From: Cryptomeria japonica | Taxonomy: Eukaryota > Streptophyta > Pinopsida > Cupressales > Cupressaceae | DNA: 64,000 nucleotides | Assembly (NCBI RefSeq): GCF_030272615.1 | Contig: NC_081415.1 | Location: forward strand, 630,207,240-630,271,239 | Direction: 5' to 3' | In this document: positions 10,634-22,310 of the stretch, one piece after another | Numbering within the stretch: the first letter of the stretch is position 1 | Layout: each line of letters starts with the position of its first letter | Program-made: the position numbers and the translations under genes | The notes under the pieces: model-generated | What the model saw: the letters and a program-made list of their open reading frames with translations, nothing else | Database searches by the model: none | What the model was told of the DNA's origin: nothing

Positions 10634-12151
10634 TGTTAGTCCCAACCGATGCTGAGAGGGGAGGGGTGAATCAACACTTTATCAATTTTTCACAATTAAA
10701 ACTTTTAACTCAAATCTGCACTAACTTACTATTCATCAATACACATAATTACTATAGAAGAATATGCATGCATGAAAAGATATACAGTGATACCAAGATT
10801 TATCTCATGGAAACCCAAATGGGAGAAAACCACGGTGTGAGTAGGAACTCAAAAAAATTGTACTCTTTTGGAGTACGCTTGGTAAGGAGCCATCCCTATT
10901 AGGTTCCACCCGGTTAAGGGATTTTTTTTAAGGCCTGTTAGTGCCTTTACCCTAGTTAAAGGACTTAGGAACATCAATTAAGATGTCAACCGGGTAATGG
11001 ATTTTACAATGGAACTTGTTAAAGTCCACCCGGTTAAGGGATTTAAGTTTCAATGGTTAGAAAGCAACAAAAGGATGATTTGTTGGACTAGCTACTGATA
11101 GCTTGATCAGATCACAATGAAAATCATACTCTATCCACACCAGTTGTGTCTTCTCTGCACAACACCATTTTTCTGCTTATACCTTTGGCTTTGCACTCTG
11201 TCGGTCCTTTGACCCTTAGCTCTGCACTCTATCAATCCTCTAACCCTCGACTCTGCACTTTGCCAATCTACCTCATACACTCTCTACTCTGCTAAATCTT
11301 TTAGCACTTCCTCTCACTCTACTCTGGACTTTGGATTGCCTTCTACATGATCTGCTCTTTGCAAATTTTACGATCAAGAATTTTTGAATGAACTCAAAAA
11401 TACTTTATACATTTTTTTTCATCACCTTCAGGTTTTTCCTCAATCAAAGCAATCATATATTTCAAAGGATTTCAAATTCAAATCTCCCACTCTTTCTTTG
11501 TGCACCCTGCAGCAATTCCGCCAACTTCTCAACTAATTCTACCACCGCATCCTCCAAAAATAGTTACTTCTGGGTCAAGTTCAATCTTTTGAATACGAAC
11601 CAGAAAATCCGCAAGTAATCATGGCCTAATTGCATGATGAATGAAGTTGACTCCACCAACCTTTAGTTTGGTGTAGACACAAGCTCACCAACTCACCTTT
11701 TGCCACCGCAACTGGATAACCAATCATCACTTTGAGATTTTAGACAAACGCCTATCTTTCTTCTGCTTAATTGGTCTACCCATATACCACTACGCTCATC
11801 ATTGCCGGTTCATCCCTTGATGCCAGTTTGCAGTGCTTCTATCAAGTCTCTTCTCTTGTTTCCCAATTTGCTGATTTGCATACAACCTCAAGCCTTTTTG
11901 CCTAAGTCATCTTTTGTGACTTCACTGATCATTTTGAGTAATAGACTGGTTAGCTTAGTCTATCTCCCCTTGAGTTGATTGAACCTTGATCACTTGCTCT
12001 TATGTTGCTTCCATGTTGTTTACAAGTCATCACCTTTGCTACCGAGATACACCATTCTACCGGTACCACTCCACCGGTCAGCGTTAGACATCAATGACAA
12101 ATCTCAGCAAATATACCAATTTTGGATTAACCAATTTTGGCAATGCCAATA
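10634..12151 (-). repeat. 5' LTR of element B
   Basis: A 1518-bp LTR reading TGTTAGTCCCAACCGATG on the + strand. It matches 4467-7347 minus solo LTR C. The copia dyad in reverse complement lies at about 10808-10837. Its outer end is CCAATA, a C-to-T change from the expected CCAACA. Confidence 0.9.
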
Positions 12152-12156
12152 TAGTT

Positions 12157-13293
12157 TGATGAATACTAAGAGGGGGGGTGAATTAGTATGCCAAAAATTA
12201 CTGTACTTGAACACTTTACTAGACTACCAGTAAACCTATAAAATAGTTTAGCAAATAAACTGGTTAGCACACATGCAAACCAAATAGCAAATAATGCATT
12301 CACCCACAGAAGCACAAACACCATAACACAAAAGATTTTGACATGGAAACCCAAATGGGAAAAACTATGGTGAGATGAAACTCACAACTAACTATCTGCA
12401 GAATAGGAACCAGACCGGTTAAAGTCATACAATGTTCTTTACTAGAATAGATCCCGTTAGGAATCTCAATCTCTGTTAGGAGATAAGTCCGGTTAAAGAC
12501 TACCTTGCTAGAGGATTTTAGATCCACAGATGTAAACCACCTTGTTAGAGGATTTACAAAAGGCTTTTGGGCCTACCCGGTTAAGGGCTTCAGACTTGTC
12601 AAAGATGTGAGTAATCAACGAGTGATCTAGCAAATAGCATAGATTGCTTGGTTAGATCCTTGATAGCTCATTTCTAATGCATTCCAGCATTACTTCAGTC
12701 TTCAACACATTCACTCTCTACCTCTTCTCATAGACCTGAACTTCTCTTCTATATTCACACTCACAAAAACTCATTAACCACCTTAAACACTAGCAACAAC
12801 CTAAAACCCTAGACATGATGTCCTTATCAAGGAATCTAATTTCATGTCGGTCCAATAGGATTACAATACAATTTCCTAGGTTCAATGCATCTAGACATAT
12901 TTGGTAACACGACACAAAAATCACCGCCAAAGTGTCGGCACCGCCAAACAATCGGTGGATGGTAACTCATCACAGAGTATTACCGGTTCATATAGAATAC
13001 CGGTTTAAGCAAAATACCAGTTGCCGGTTTGACAAAATGAAGACTAGGAAATATGAGTTGTGCCACTTCATTCCTTCATACCGCTTGAGATCCTCGAACC
13101 GCTTGGGGTCTTCATACCGCTTCAAATCGGTAAACACTTTCTACAAAACACCGATAGTCTAAAGACTATAATACATCATACTAGTTGGAACAAATACCGG
13201 TTGAGCTTTAACTCATACATACAAAAAGTGATCTCAAATCAAGTGTGTGTCCATCAATGACAATCACAACATCAATCATAAAAAATGCCAACA
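12157..13293 (-). mobile_element. Solo LTR E (Ty1-copia type)
   Basis: A 1137-bp unit that on the reverse strand starts TGTTGGCATTTTTTATG and ends with the TTCACCCCCCCTCTTAGTATTCATCA tract typical of copia LTR ends. It holds the dyad TGGAAACCCAAATGGGAAAAACTATGG at about 12343-12371. TAGTT flanks it on both sides (12152-12156 and 13294-13298). It sits directly beside element B in the gag of element A. No internal sequence remains. Confidence 0.87.
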
Positions 13294-13298
13294 TAGTT

Positions 13299-13846
13299 AT
13301 GACTGCAAATCTAGTCATGGCGATAGAAAAGGAGATAATAATGATGAAGACCATCTGATGGAGTTTGAAGCTCTTCTGGCTAATAGACTTCCAAGAGGCA
13401 CTGGTAAATATAAAGTTAAACTACCTCTTAAGTGTTTCCCTTGCAATAAGATTGGAAATATTGCTGCAAATTGCCCTAACATTGATAGTAAGGATAAGTT
13501 TAGGAAATATAAAGGAAAATGGAAGAAACAATGCTATGTTGTAGTTAATGAAGGTGTGACAGATGAAGAATCTGAAGATGATGAAAATGAGGAGATTGTC
13601 TTTGTTGCTTTGAAGGAAGATCTGACTGATGAAAAGTCATTGGTATCTCAGTTTGACTCTAGTGATGAGTGGAGAATAGACAGTGATTGTTCACATCACA
13701 TGACTGATGATCAGAACAAATTCATATCCCTTGAAGAGTTTGATGGCAGTGTGGTAAGATTTGGTAATAACTCACCCTACATGGTAAAAGGTAAAGGATC
13801 TATTTCACTGAATGGTAAGAGTAATTCAGATGAGTTGAAGGTTTAA
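13299..13846 (+). pseudogene. gag-pro: Element A gag 3' part and protease
   Basis: The gag frame interrupted at 4466 resumes here and runs open to 13846. It has EFEALLANRLPRGTGKYK, then a zinc knuckle at 13433-13474 reading CFPCNKIGNIAANC. The usual His is Asn there, so metal binding is probably lost. An acidic linker follows, then the protease motif WRIDSDCSHHM near 13670-13705, where the canonical DSG is DSD, so the catalytic motif is also damaged. The apparent start at 13247 belongs to LTR E and is not the gene start. A frameshift at about 13846-13855 separates this from the downstream frame. Confidence 0.9.
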
Positions 13847-13854
13847 AACATAAC

Positions 13855-16720
13855 TTGTTGAATGTTGGACAACTAAATGATAAAGGATATCACCTTGAGT
13901 TTAAAAAAGGAATGTGCAGGATCATGGGATGCAATGGAGATTCGATAGATACTGGTAAACAAACTAGAGGTAATCTTTTTCATCTGAATATTAATGTGAA
14001 TAGTTGTTTGGTGGCTAAAATTGAAGATAGTTGGTTGTGGCACAAAAGGTTTTGTCATGTCAACTATGATAATTTGATAAAGTTCAGCAAATCAAGTATG
14101 GTGAGAGGTATGCCCCAACTTGTTAAACCAGATAATGTGTTATGCAAAGATTGTCAGATGGGAAAGATGACTTCGACGTCTTTTGAGTAAATCTTTTTCT
14201 TCATAGCATATTCTTGATTTAGTGCATATTGATCTACGTGGTCCTATAAGGACTATAAGTTTTTATGGTGACAAGTATTTAATGATTTTCACTGATGATT
14301 TTTCAAGGATGATGTGGGTAACTTTCTTGAAGGAGAAATCAGAGGCATTCAACAAATTCAAGATCTTTAAAGCCCTAGTTGAAAAGGAAACTGGCAAGAA
14401 TCTGAAGTGCTTAAGATCTGACCGGGGTGGATAATTTACTTCTGATGAGTTTACTAGGTATTGTGAAGAACATGGAATAAAGAGATAGATGTCAGCACCT
14501 AGGACTCCACAACAAAATGACATTTCAGAGAGGAGAAATAGAACAATAGTGGAAGCTGCTAGAACAATGTTGATACAAGGAGATGTTCCAAAAATGTTTT
14601 GGAGAGAAGTAGTTAGTAGTGTTGTTTATACTTTGAACCCGGTTCTTGTGAAGAAAGGTAATGATAAAACACCTTATGAACTCTGGCATGGTAAGACTCC
14701 TAATGTTAGCTACTTTAAAGTTTTTGGTAGTAGATGTTTTATTAAGAGAGATGATTTTACTAGAAAGTTTGATGCAAAGAGTGATGAAGGGATATTTCTT
14801 GGATATTCTACCAAGAGTAAAGAATTCAAATGTTATAATAAAAGGACAAAGAAAATAGTTGAGAGTGTGAATGTTAAAATTGATGAATTTTCTTGACAAA
14901 CTTGATGAGTCTAGAAGATTTGAGCCTATTGATGATAAAGAAAAACTTGTGTATATTGAACTGGAAGTGCAGAAGGAAGATGAGCAAAACAACACATAAA
15001 TATGAGCTCAACCGATAAGCGATGAAGAAGATGATGAACATGAAGCAGAAAGCATTGCACCAGAAATGGTAATCCCGAGATATGTAAGGATAAATCATTC
15101 AGAAGACCAGATTATAGGTGACAATAATGTTGGTGTGCAGACAAGAAGAAAAATCAAAGAGAATTCCCATTTGCTTTCAACTATTGAGCCAAAGACTATT
15201 AGAGAAGCTTTGAAAGATGAAGATTGGTTGAATGTGATGAATGAAGAACTTGACTAGATTGAGATGAATAATACATGGTGTCGTGTTCCTATACTAGAAG
15301 ACAAAAATGTTATTGGGACAAAATGGATATTTAGAAACAAACTTAATGAGGATGGTGAAGTTGTTAGAAACAAGGTGAGGTTGGTTTGCAAAGGGTATGC
15401 ACAAGAAGAAGGTGAAGACTATGGTGAAACCTTTGCACCAGTGACAAGACTTGAAGGTTTTAGAATGTTGCTTGCCTTTGCTTCTTTTAAAGGATTTAAG
15501 GTATATCAGATGGATGTTAAATCAACTTTTCTGAATGCTATCTTGGAAGAAGAAGTATATATAGAACAACCGGATGGTTTTGCATTGAGTGAAGATGAAA
15601 ATATGGTTTGAAAACTATACAAGGCACTATATGGATTGAAGCAAGCTCCCAGAGAATGGTTTGAAAGGTTGCATGCACATCTAATCAAGATAGGATTTTG
15701 GAGAACCAATGAAGACGGTAACATATATTTGAAGAATGATGGAGACAAAATGTTACTTGCTGAAATTTTTGTTGATGACATAATATTTGGTGGAAATGAT
15801 GACATGTGTATGTCTTTTGCAAATGAAATGAAGAAAGAATTTGAGATGTCTCTTATCGGTGAGATAAAACTCTTTATTGGTTTATAGATTCAACAACTAT
15901 AGAATGGAATGTTTATCTATTAGACTAAGTATGTAAAAGAAGTATTGAAAATTTTTGGCATGAAATATTGTAAACTAGTTGGTACTCTGATGGTGACAGG
16001 TTGTAAATTGTCAAAGAAGATGATTCACTGTCTGTGGATGAGAAAGAATACATGTCTATGATTGGAAAGTTGCATTATGTTGTTCATAGTAGACCAGACA
16101 TTGCGCATATTGTTGGATTGGTTGCAAGATTTCAGAAAGATCCTAAGGAGACACACATGGTAGCGGTAAAAAGGATATTCAGGCTTTTGAAAGGAACAAT
16201 TGATTATGGTTTGTGGTATCCTTACAATGATATTTTTTCTTAAAAAAATTTCGCAAATGCAGACTGGGCTGGGAATGTTGATGACTGGAAAAGCACAACC
16301 AATAGAGCTTTCTTTTTAGGAGAAAGATTGGTGTCCTAGATAAGAAAGAAACAATCTTGTATTTCACAATCTACAACTAAAGCAGAATATTGGGCAGCAT
16401 TAATGAATTATACTCATGCTATATGGATGAGACACATTTTGGAAGGTTTTAAGGAAGACATGTATGAACCGGTGACTATTCACTGTGATAACACTAGTGC
16501 TATTAATATTTAAAAAAATCTTGTATTACATGCAAGAAAAAAGCACATTGAGTTGAAGTATCACTTTCTAAGGGAAAGAGTAGAGGAGAAGAAAGTAAAA
16601 ATGGAGTATGTGTCTAGCAAAGAGAAGTTAGTAGATCTATTCACTAAACCTTTGCCTAAGACAACCTTTGAATATCTCAAAGGTAGATTAGGGGTTGTAC
16701 CCCTGCACAAGATCAACTAA
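13855..16720 (+). pseudogene. pol: Element A pol: pre-integrase, integrase, RT, RNase H
   Basis: Domains in order: pre-integrase (LWHKRFCHVNYDNL near 14035-14080 and CKDCQMGKM near 14145); integrase (HIDLRGPI, CLRSDRGG, TPQQNDISERRNRT, 14222-14560); integrase C-terminal block (YELWHGKTPNVSYFKVFGSRC, to about 14896); RT (EALKDEDWLNVMNEELD, NVIGTKWIFRNKL, DVKSTFLNAILEEEVYIEQP, ALYGLKQAPREWFERL, FVDDIIFGGND, 15180-15890); and RNase H (NADWAGN, SQSTTKAEY, HCDNTSAINI, to LPKTTFEYLKGRLG). The frame ends at 16718-16720. There are frameshifts near 14185, 14890 and 16015 and stops at 14432, 14486, 14894, 15255, 15609, 15885 and elsewhere, so the copy is dead. Confidence 0.92.
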
Positions 16721-17010
16721 GATGATGGTGATGCATCAATCTAGTGAATTCATTGAATATCCTTTAGTTTTGGATTGATGTGAAATGGGCTACTCCTAAG
16801 GGGGAGCAACTATGATGAGATAAACAAAGATGAAGATAGCAGAGGTATTTGCACCTTTGGCATTGTTGTCAAAAGGGGAGAAGAACTAATTGAGAAAAAG
16901 AACTAGATAACTGACAAAAGAAATAGAAAGGATATGTTGAGTGGAAGAGCAAGTACATAACATATCAGTTCAGTTCAACATGATGAGGTTTTTCAGTGTT
17001 TCCATCAATG

Positions 17011-17024
17011 CTAAAGGGGGAGAA
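17011..17024 (+). other. Polypurine tract of element A
   Basis: CTAAAGGGGGAGAA immediately precedes the 3' LTR, the expected position for plus-strand priming. The interval 16721-17010 is 3' untranslated sequence with no gene seen. Confidence 0.85.
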
Positions 17025-18471
17025 TGTTGGCATATTGGCATAACTGTTGGAGATATTGATGAACCGTTATAAGGATTGTTGGTGATGATATCGTTGAGAT
17101 GTTGTTTGATGACTTGATGATCAATTTGAGTTGTCATTGATCGCAACTATGGTTACATTGTTCTATCATGTTATCTAAGTTGTCTATGATTGATCAGAAA
17201 GCTATGGAATGGATTTGACAATTAACTGGCAATTAGGACTTTAACCGGTAAATTTGAAACTATGTTATGCTTAAGTAATCGGATCTAGAGATTGATGAGG
17301 AATTTGATGTTGCAGTTTGGAATATGTGTTTGTAACATTGTAATGAGGTTATGATCAGAACCGCATCATGTTTTGGCTACCGAAAGGCATGTTTGTGATT
17401 GACTGATGTATTTTTTGTAGGGTTCTAGTAGGGTTTAAGAACCAGTAATGATTTTGATTTCAACGGTGTATTACATTATGTTTGTAAGATGGTGATGATG
17501 TGGTTGAATCCACGTGAAGTGTTTAAATACCATTTTGGCATGATCAAAGAGAGAATTTCTTGGGAATGAGCAAAGTGCTTAGTAGAATGAGCTAAGGGTT
17601 TGAAAGTGTATCAGATCGATGTGCGGTGATCATTCAATGACTGTAACTGTCTTGAAATTTGTTGTAATGGTTTGTATGATGATTTGTAAAGATCTATGAT
17701 GATCTATGATGTAAATCTTAGGGTTTTGTAACCAATTAAGTTGTAAATTCTATTTAGGGTAAGTTTGTGATGATTTACTGTGCCGGTGATCAAAAGAAGA
17801 GTGTGTGGCCAAACCAGTGTGTGTTTGCAAGAGAGAAGCATATTGGAGCATGAAAGGATCTGTACAAGCAAGCAAAGTTCTATTTTCAAATCGTACATCT
17901 GTTGCTCCCTAATAGTTGTAGCAGACTCAAAATCCCTTAACTGGGTAGGTCCTGACAGGCCTGATTATATAAATCCCTTCACCGGGTGACTCATTAGCTT
18001 GGATTCTAAATCCTTTCACAAGGTTACTCCTAACAGAGTAAAGCTCCTAACAGGGTTGAGGTAAATCCTTAACTGGGGGACTCCTAACAGGGTCTTCTCC
18101 TAACCGACATAATTGTAAGCTCCTAACTAGGCTAGGCTCCTAACAGGGCGCATTCTGAAAGAGTGCAAAAATCTCATGGGTACCAATTCCCACTATGGTT
18201 TTTCCCATTTGGGTTTCCATGTGAAAATCCTAGTGTTCATGTGTTGCTTGATTTCTTTTGTGTTAAGTTGATATCTTTCTATTGCATGCATGATATGGAA
18301 TAATGAAATGAGAAGTTTGATCAATCTGATTAGTAGATTGATTTCAGTGGCTACCGGTATTGGTTATGATTTGTTTTGGTGAAGTATTGATAAGTTTGGT
18401 TTAAGATTTCAATTTGGTGTTAATACTGATTCACCTCCCCTCTTAGTATTAACTGGATCCTCTAAATAACA
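17025..18471 (+). repeat. 3' LTR of element A
   Basis: Starts TGTTGGCATATTGG and ends CTCTAAATAACA, followed by TSD TATAT (18472-18476). The dyad motif lies at about 18195-18222. Small open frames at 17704-17898 and 17780-17989 are inside the LTR and not genes. Confidence 0.92.
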
Positions 18472-18548
18472 TATATTTCAACCAATATAATCTTGACTTT
18501 TGGTCGTTTACTAAGCAAAAAAATATATATTAAATTATTATTATCTTC

Positions 18549-18775
18549 GAACGTGTAGTGTCATGGTTAAAATACTTCGTTGGTGAAGCGGCCGCTAAGG
18601 TTCAAATCCTTGCTGGGCCATTGTGCCTGCATGCCTTGTGCTTTTGCTAGGTTGTTGGGATCGTAGGTTTTATCATGTGAAGTGTGGGGATGAGGTCCCC
18701 CATTTGTGGCCTCATTGATTCATAGCTCTGGGTCAAAAATGTTTCATATTGAGTTGAAGGGTGTGTCATGCCAGC
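18549..18775 (+). mobile_element. tRNA-derived SINE, copy 1
   Basis: It contains an A-box-like stretch (AGTGTCATGG, about 18557-18566) and, about 33 bases on, a canonical B box GGTTCAAATCC (18599-18609). That is the internal RNA polymerase III promoter layout of a tRNA head. The head is not a functional tRNA: no cloverleaf closes. The body downstream shares GTGGCCTCATTGATTCATAGCTC-type sequence (about 18706-18728) with copy 2 at 19271. Exact ends and TSD could not be fixed. Confidence 0.65.
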
Positions 18776-19270
18776 ATCACCGATCACATTACCAGATGTG
18801 GTTAAAATAAATAAATTATTATTATATAATTATATTGTAATTAATATTATATTATTATTAAGATATTGCTATATTAATATATATTTTATATTTCTATTAA
18901 ACTATTTACTAAAGCAAAAAAATCTATTAAGACTAGCTAACATTATTGTATTATCATATCTTTATGTTATTATTATTATTATAATGTTAGATTGAGGAAG
19001 TTAACTATTAGTATGATGGAGATAAATAGAATGGATTAATGGTTATACTCAGAGTGAGTGGTAGTTGAGAGGAGAAAATAAATAAAATATTTTTTTGTCT
19101 TTTCATGCATTTAAGTATCACAAACTTGTCAAATTTAAAGCTTCTAGTTTTTTATTAACACATATTTGTACATCCATTATGTGAGTGTAATAGGCCTTCA
19201 ATGTAAATATTAATATTTATATTATTATTAAAAAATAAAAACAAAGACAATTAAAATATATTATATTATA
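18776..19270. other. AT-rich spacer between SINEs
   Basis: Very AT-rich with many TTATTATTA runs. An open frame at 18768-18995 encodes a low-complexity Ile/Leu/Tyr-rich peptide from this composition and is not supported as a gene. Confidence 0.5.
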
Positions 19271-19492
19271 GGAGATGACCCCACAATGTAGTGGTTAGCT
19301 ATGAGCCTCCTACATGGGAGGTCTTGGGTTCAAGTTTTCTCGAGCCCCATGTGTCCCCACACATAGGCAATGGAGAGATAAGGTGATTCCCGAGTGTTAT
19401 TGTTGAGCAAATATAAGTATGAGCTCCCTCAAAAATGTGGTCTCACTAGTTCATAGCTCTAGTCAAAAGCGATTTGACTTCGGACCATTACC
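19271..19492 (+). mobile_element. tRNA-derived SINE, copy 2
   Basis: A tRNA-like head has ATGTAGTGGTTAGC (A box region, 19286-19299) and GGGTTCAAGTTT (degenerate B box, 19326-19337). The body ends with TGGTCTCACTAGTTCATAGC and CTAGTCAAAAGCGATTTGAC, matching the tail of copy 1 in order. A TATATATATGTATATA run follows. Two copies about 720 bp apart with the same head-body order support one SINE family. Confidence 0.65.
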
Positions 19493-20189
19493 AAGCTATA
19501 TATATGTATATATTATTGATTAATATTTAGGCCAAATTATTGCTTACAAATTTTACAATTATTTAAATAAAAATAAAATGAAGAAAACAATATAAATAAA
19601 ATATAATAATTATCAAATAATTCATAATTAAAATAGAATGATCATTGAATAAATTAAAAATATATAATATTGTAAATTAAAAAAATGTAAGATTGTTTTA
19701 TATTTATTTAATATATCTATAATAAACATTTAATTAGATAATAATAATTATGTAATTATTAGATTGACAAATTGATTCATTATTTGATATAAATGAGTAC
19801 CTTGTGTATGATACTTATAACCCAACTCCATTTGTTCACAAGATTCATTTGTTATTGTTTATATCCAACCATCTAATGTTTGATCCTTCCATTTGATCAC
19901 TTGCAAGTTGTCAACAACACTCTTAGATATCAAAATTGGGGTATTCATAGAATTACTAGCTACAAATACCATTGGAGCTATAAAATCTTTTACAAAATTT
20001 ATTTGTTGTAGTTGGTATTGAGTTATTTTTTAGTTCCTTCATCTTTGAAAATTCTTAACTTCAAATTTTCAATGGTAGAGTTAGATACGCCACCTCTTCT
20101 TCCCTTTTTGTTTACTCAAATTGACTTAGGTCATTTAGTAATATTAAGGTGTCATTTCTTTAACATCTTTATTTACAATAGGAGTTGCT
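19493..20189. other. AT-rich spacer, nothing recognised
   Basis: Contains A/T-rich simple sequence (19500-19780). I see no element boundary or domain. This DNA continues on the other side of solo LTR F. Confidence 0.5.
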
Positions 20190-20194
20190 ATTTC

Positions 20195-21238
20195 TGTTAG
20201 GACCCGAAGGCAAATGAGAGGGGTGGGGGTGGGGGTGAATCACTTGTCAATTAATTTCAACCCAAAGATAACTTAATCAAACTTGATACTTAATACCGGT
20301 AAACCAAACTTAATTCCGGTAGACAGATTAGCAATAAATATTAATACTGGTGAAACTTAATGCATAGAATAGAAAGAGAAACAATATCCACAACACTTAA
20401 CACAAAGATTTCTACGTGGAAACCCTATAAGGGGAAAAACCACGGTGGGAAACCTTACCCACAATCAGATGATACTACTGTAGATAGTATGTGTATACAA
20501 ATGGGGTCTGCACATGCAGAAAGCCCAACTACCTAGAGCTCACTGCTCAATCACAAAATAGGAGTCACACTGACTACAATTGGATGATTAAATCTAATGA
20601 TAATGTACTACTCAAAGTAGCATCTCCAATGCTGGATTCAATACTAGTTAAGCTCTGATAATCACCTTCAAACCTTATCTATAGTCTACTCATATGATCT
20701 TCAATATTGGCACATACCATGTTACAATATCATAACCATATACTATCACATGTCATCTCACAAATGAGATCTTACATATATACCAAAACCTAGGACCAAA
20801 TGTGTAGGTCGGCTAACTAAGGATATTACAATTAAATCAATTACAAATAAGTCAAGATACGATGCATCATGTTAGCTCAATACATTTACAACAATATCCA
20901 ATTAATTAAATCATCTCCATAACATGTCGTGCTGATTTGGAATAGATATTGCATGCCAGTCCATAACTTAGACCAATTTGCTGGTAATAGCAAATATATC
21001 AACCCGATTAGACCAATAACCAAAATACCAAAACCAAGTGATCTCTAGATGATAATAAGTCATCCTCAGTGCCGGTGAACAATATAACCTGTCGGTGAAC
21101 AATATACCGGTGACTGTGCACAAGTCACTAAACATGTTGGTGAACATAATGTGTCGGTTCAACATAACCAAAGATCTCCAGAAGGATAAGTGTTGACATC
21201 AATGACAAAACCAATGCAACACATCCATAATACCAACA
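20195..21238 (-). mobile_element. Solo LTR F (Ty1-copia type)
   Basis: A 1044-bp unit starting TGTTAGGACC and ending ATACCAACA, with TSD ATTTC at 20190-20194 and 21239-21243. On the reverse strand it ends in a GATTCACCCCCACCCCC tract, and it has the copia dyad (TGGAAACCC...GGGGAAAAACCACGG at about 20417-20443). Many ACCGG/GTCGG words occur in its middle. No internal region remains, so it is a solo LTR made by recombination. Confidence 0.9.
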
Positions 21239-21243
21239 ATTTC

Positions 21244-22305
21244 AATAATCCTTTCCATATTTGGTTTTCCCTGATGGTTAAGAGAATTATATGCTTCTCT
21301 TGATATTTTTCTTTGTTTATCATTGTCTGTATTGGTACTAAATCTAATGGTTGCATTTGTGCAACCTTTATATTGCAAAAAAATCCAACTTAAGAAAATT
21401 TGAGCCCATGGGCCAATGGCTAAAAATTGGAGGAAATTGACATGTCTATTGATGAGGACTCCATAGAGGTGATTGCATTTTATTTTGTTAAGGAGGAGTC
21501 TTTAGAGGGGCCTGAGTTATCTATTGATCCATATTTTTTACCCTCGTCATCCATTTCTCTATGAAAATGGTATCACATGTTGTGATTTTCCTTACTAGGA
21601 AGAGACTAATGCATTTGCAATTTATCCTCTCCTCTCTTAATCTCTTCTTATACCTATTCCAACAATTTCTTTGTAGCATCCAAATCATTAAAATTTATTT
21701 TAAATTTATGGAATTAATCCATAGAAGGTAATAGGTCGACACAAAATATTAAATTGTTATCATTTAACAAGAATGCCTTTCTTTCTATACTAAGGTGACC
21801 AATTTCTTTTTGAGATCAATCTAACCTTCATAATTCTTCTAAAAGCTAACTATACATATTCCATTATATCTAAATTTTATATTATCGCTAACATATATAA
21901 TTTTATCATTCCCAATTGGTTTCACTATAATATATATATCTATATATATATAAAACTTTTATGCTTTTTTGTTTACATTTATGTATATGTATCATTTTGT
22001 GATTTTGCCTTTCTAGGAGGAGATTGATGTGTTTGCAATATATCCGCTTCTGTATTAATCTATTCTGCTATATGTTCCAACACTTTCTTTGTGGAATCCT
22101 TAGTCTATTCATCCTTTGGAGCCTCTATATGAGTTGCAAGTGCTTGAACTAAGGTTTGGGTGTGTATCAAGCATATAGAGATAATGTTTTTAATTCCAAT
22201 TGACAAAAAGGGCACAATACAAGTAACAAGATTATTAATGTCTAATATGTCATGTATTACAATGGTTAATATACACCATTATGATTAACATGATGTGTTA
22301 GTGTG
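21244..22305. other. Unassigned AT-rich DNA with an imperfect direct repeat
   Basis: Two roughly 100-bp stretches, at about 21573-21680 and 21996-22100, share the same succession of words (GTGATTTTnC..., CTAGGA(A/G)GAG, TTTGCAAT(T/A)TATCC, CCAACA...TTTCTTTGT). Both encode an EE(T/I)(N/D)(A/V)FAIYPLL-like peptide. A TATATATCTATATATA tract lies at about 21931-21952. No domain recognised. Confidence 0.45.
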
Positions 22306-22310
22306 AAAGG

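Larger units (their letters stand above)
4467..12151 (-). mobile_element. Element B: Ty1-copia retrotransposon, reverse strand, internally deleted
   Basis: Reverse-strand element with its 5' LTR at 10634-12151 and 3' LTR at 4467-7347 (the latter enlarged by solo LTR C). TSD TAGTT lies at 4462-4466 and 12152-12156. The PBS adjoins the 5' LTR (10620-10633) and the PPT adjoins the 3' LTR (7348-7366). The internal region is only about 3.3 kb. It holds the N-terminus of gag, then jumps directly to the end of the pre-integrase domain, so the rest of gag, the zinc knuckle and the protease are gone. The outer end at 12151 reads CCAATA where CCAACA is expected (compare 7347). Confidence 0.9.
2265..18471 (+). 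mobile_element. Element A: Ty1-copia LTR retrotransposon with nested insertions
   Basis: Two LTRs of about 1.45 kb (2265-3735 and 17025-18471) flank gag, protease, integrase, RT and RNase H sequence in the order integrase before RT, which defines Ty1-copia. A perfect 5-bp TSD, TATAT, lies at 2260-2264 and 18472-18476. The element spans 16.2 kb only because about 8.8 kb of later insertions (B with solo LTR C inside it, and solo LTR E) sit in gag at 4467-13293. Removing them and one TSD copy restores the gag reading frame across the junction. The coding region has many stops and frameshifts. In the first 77 aligned LTR bases I count about six differences, so the insertion is not recent. Confidence 0.93.

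Noticed and set aside
14263-14523. Reverse-strand open frames opposite pol of element A (also 14525-14995 and 15506-15805)
   Set aside because: Antisense shadows of integrase and RT sequence.
18557-18609. Host tRNA gene
   Set aside because: A and B boxes are present, but I could not form an acceptor stem or anticodon arm, and the sequence continues into a SINE body shared with a second copy.
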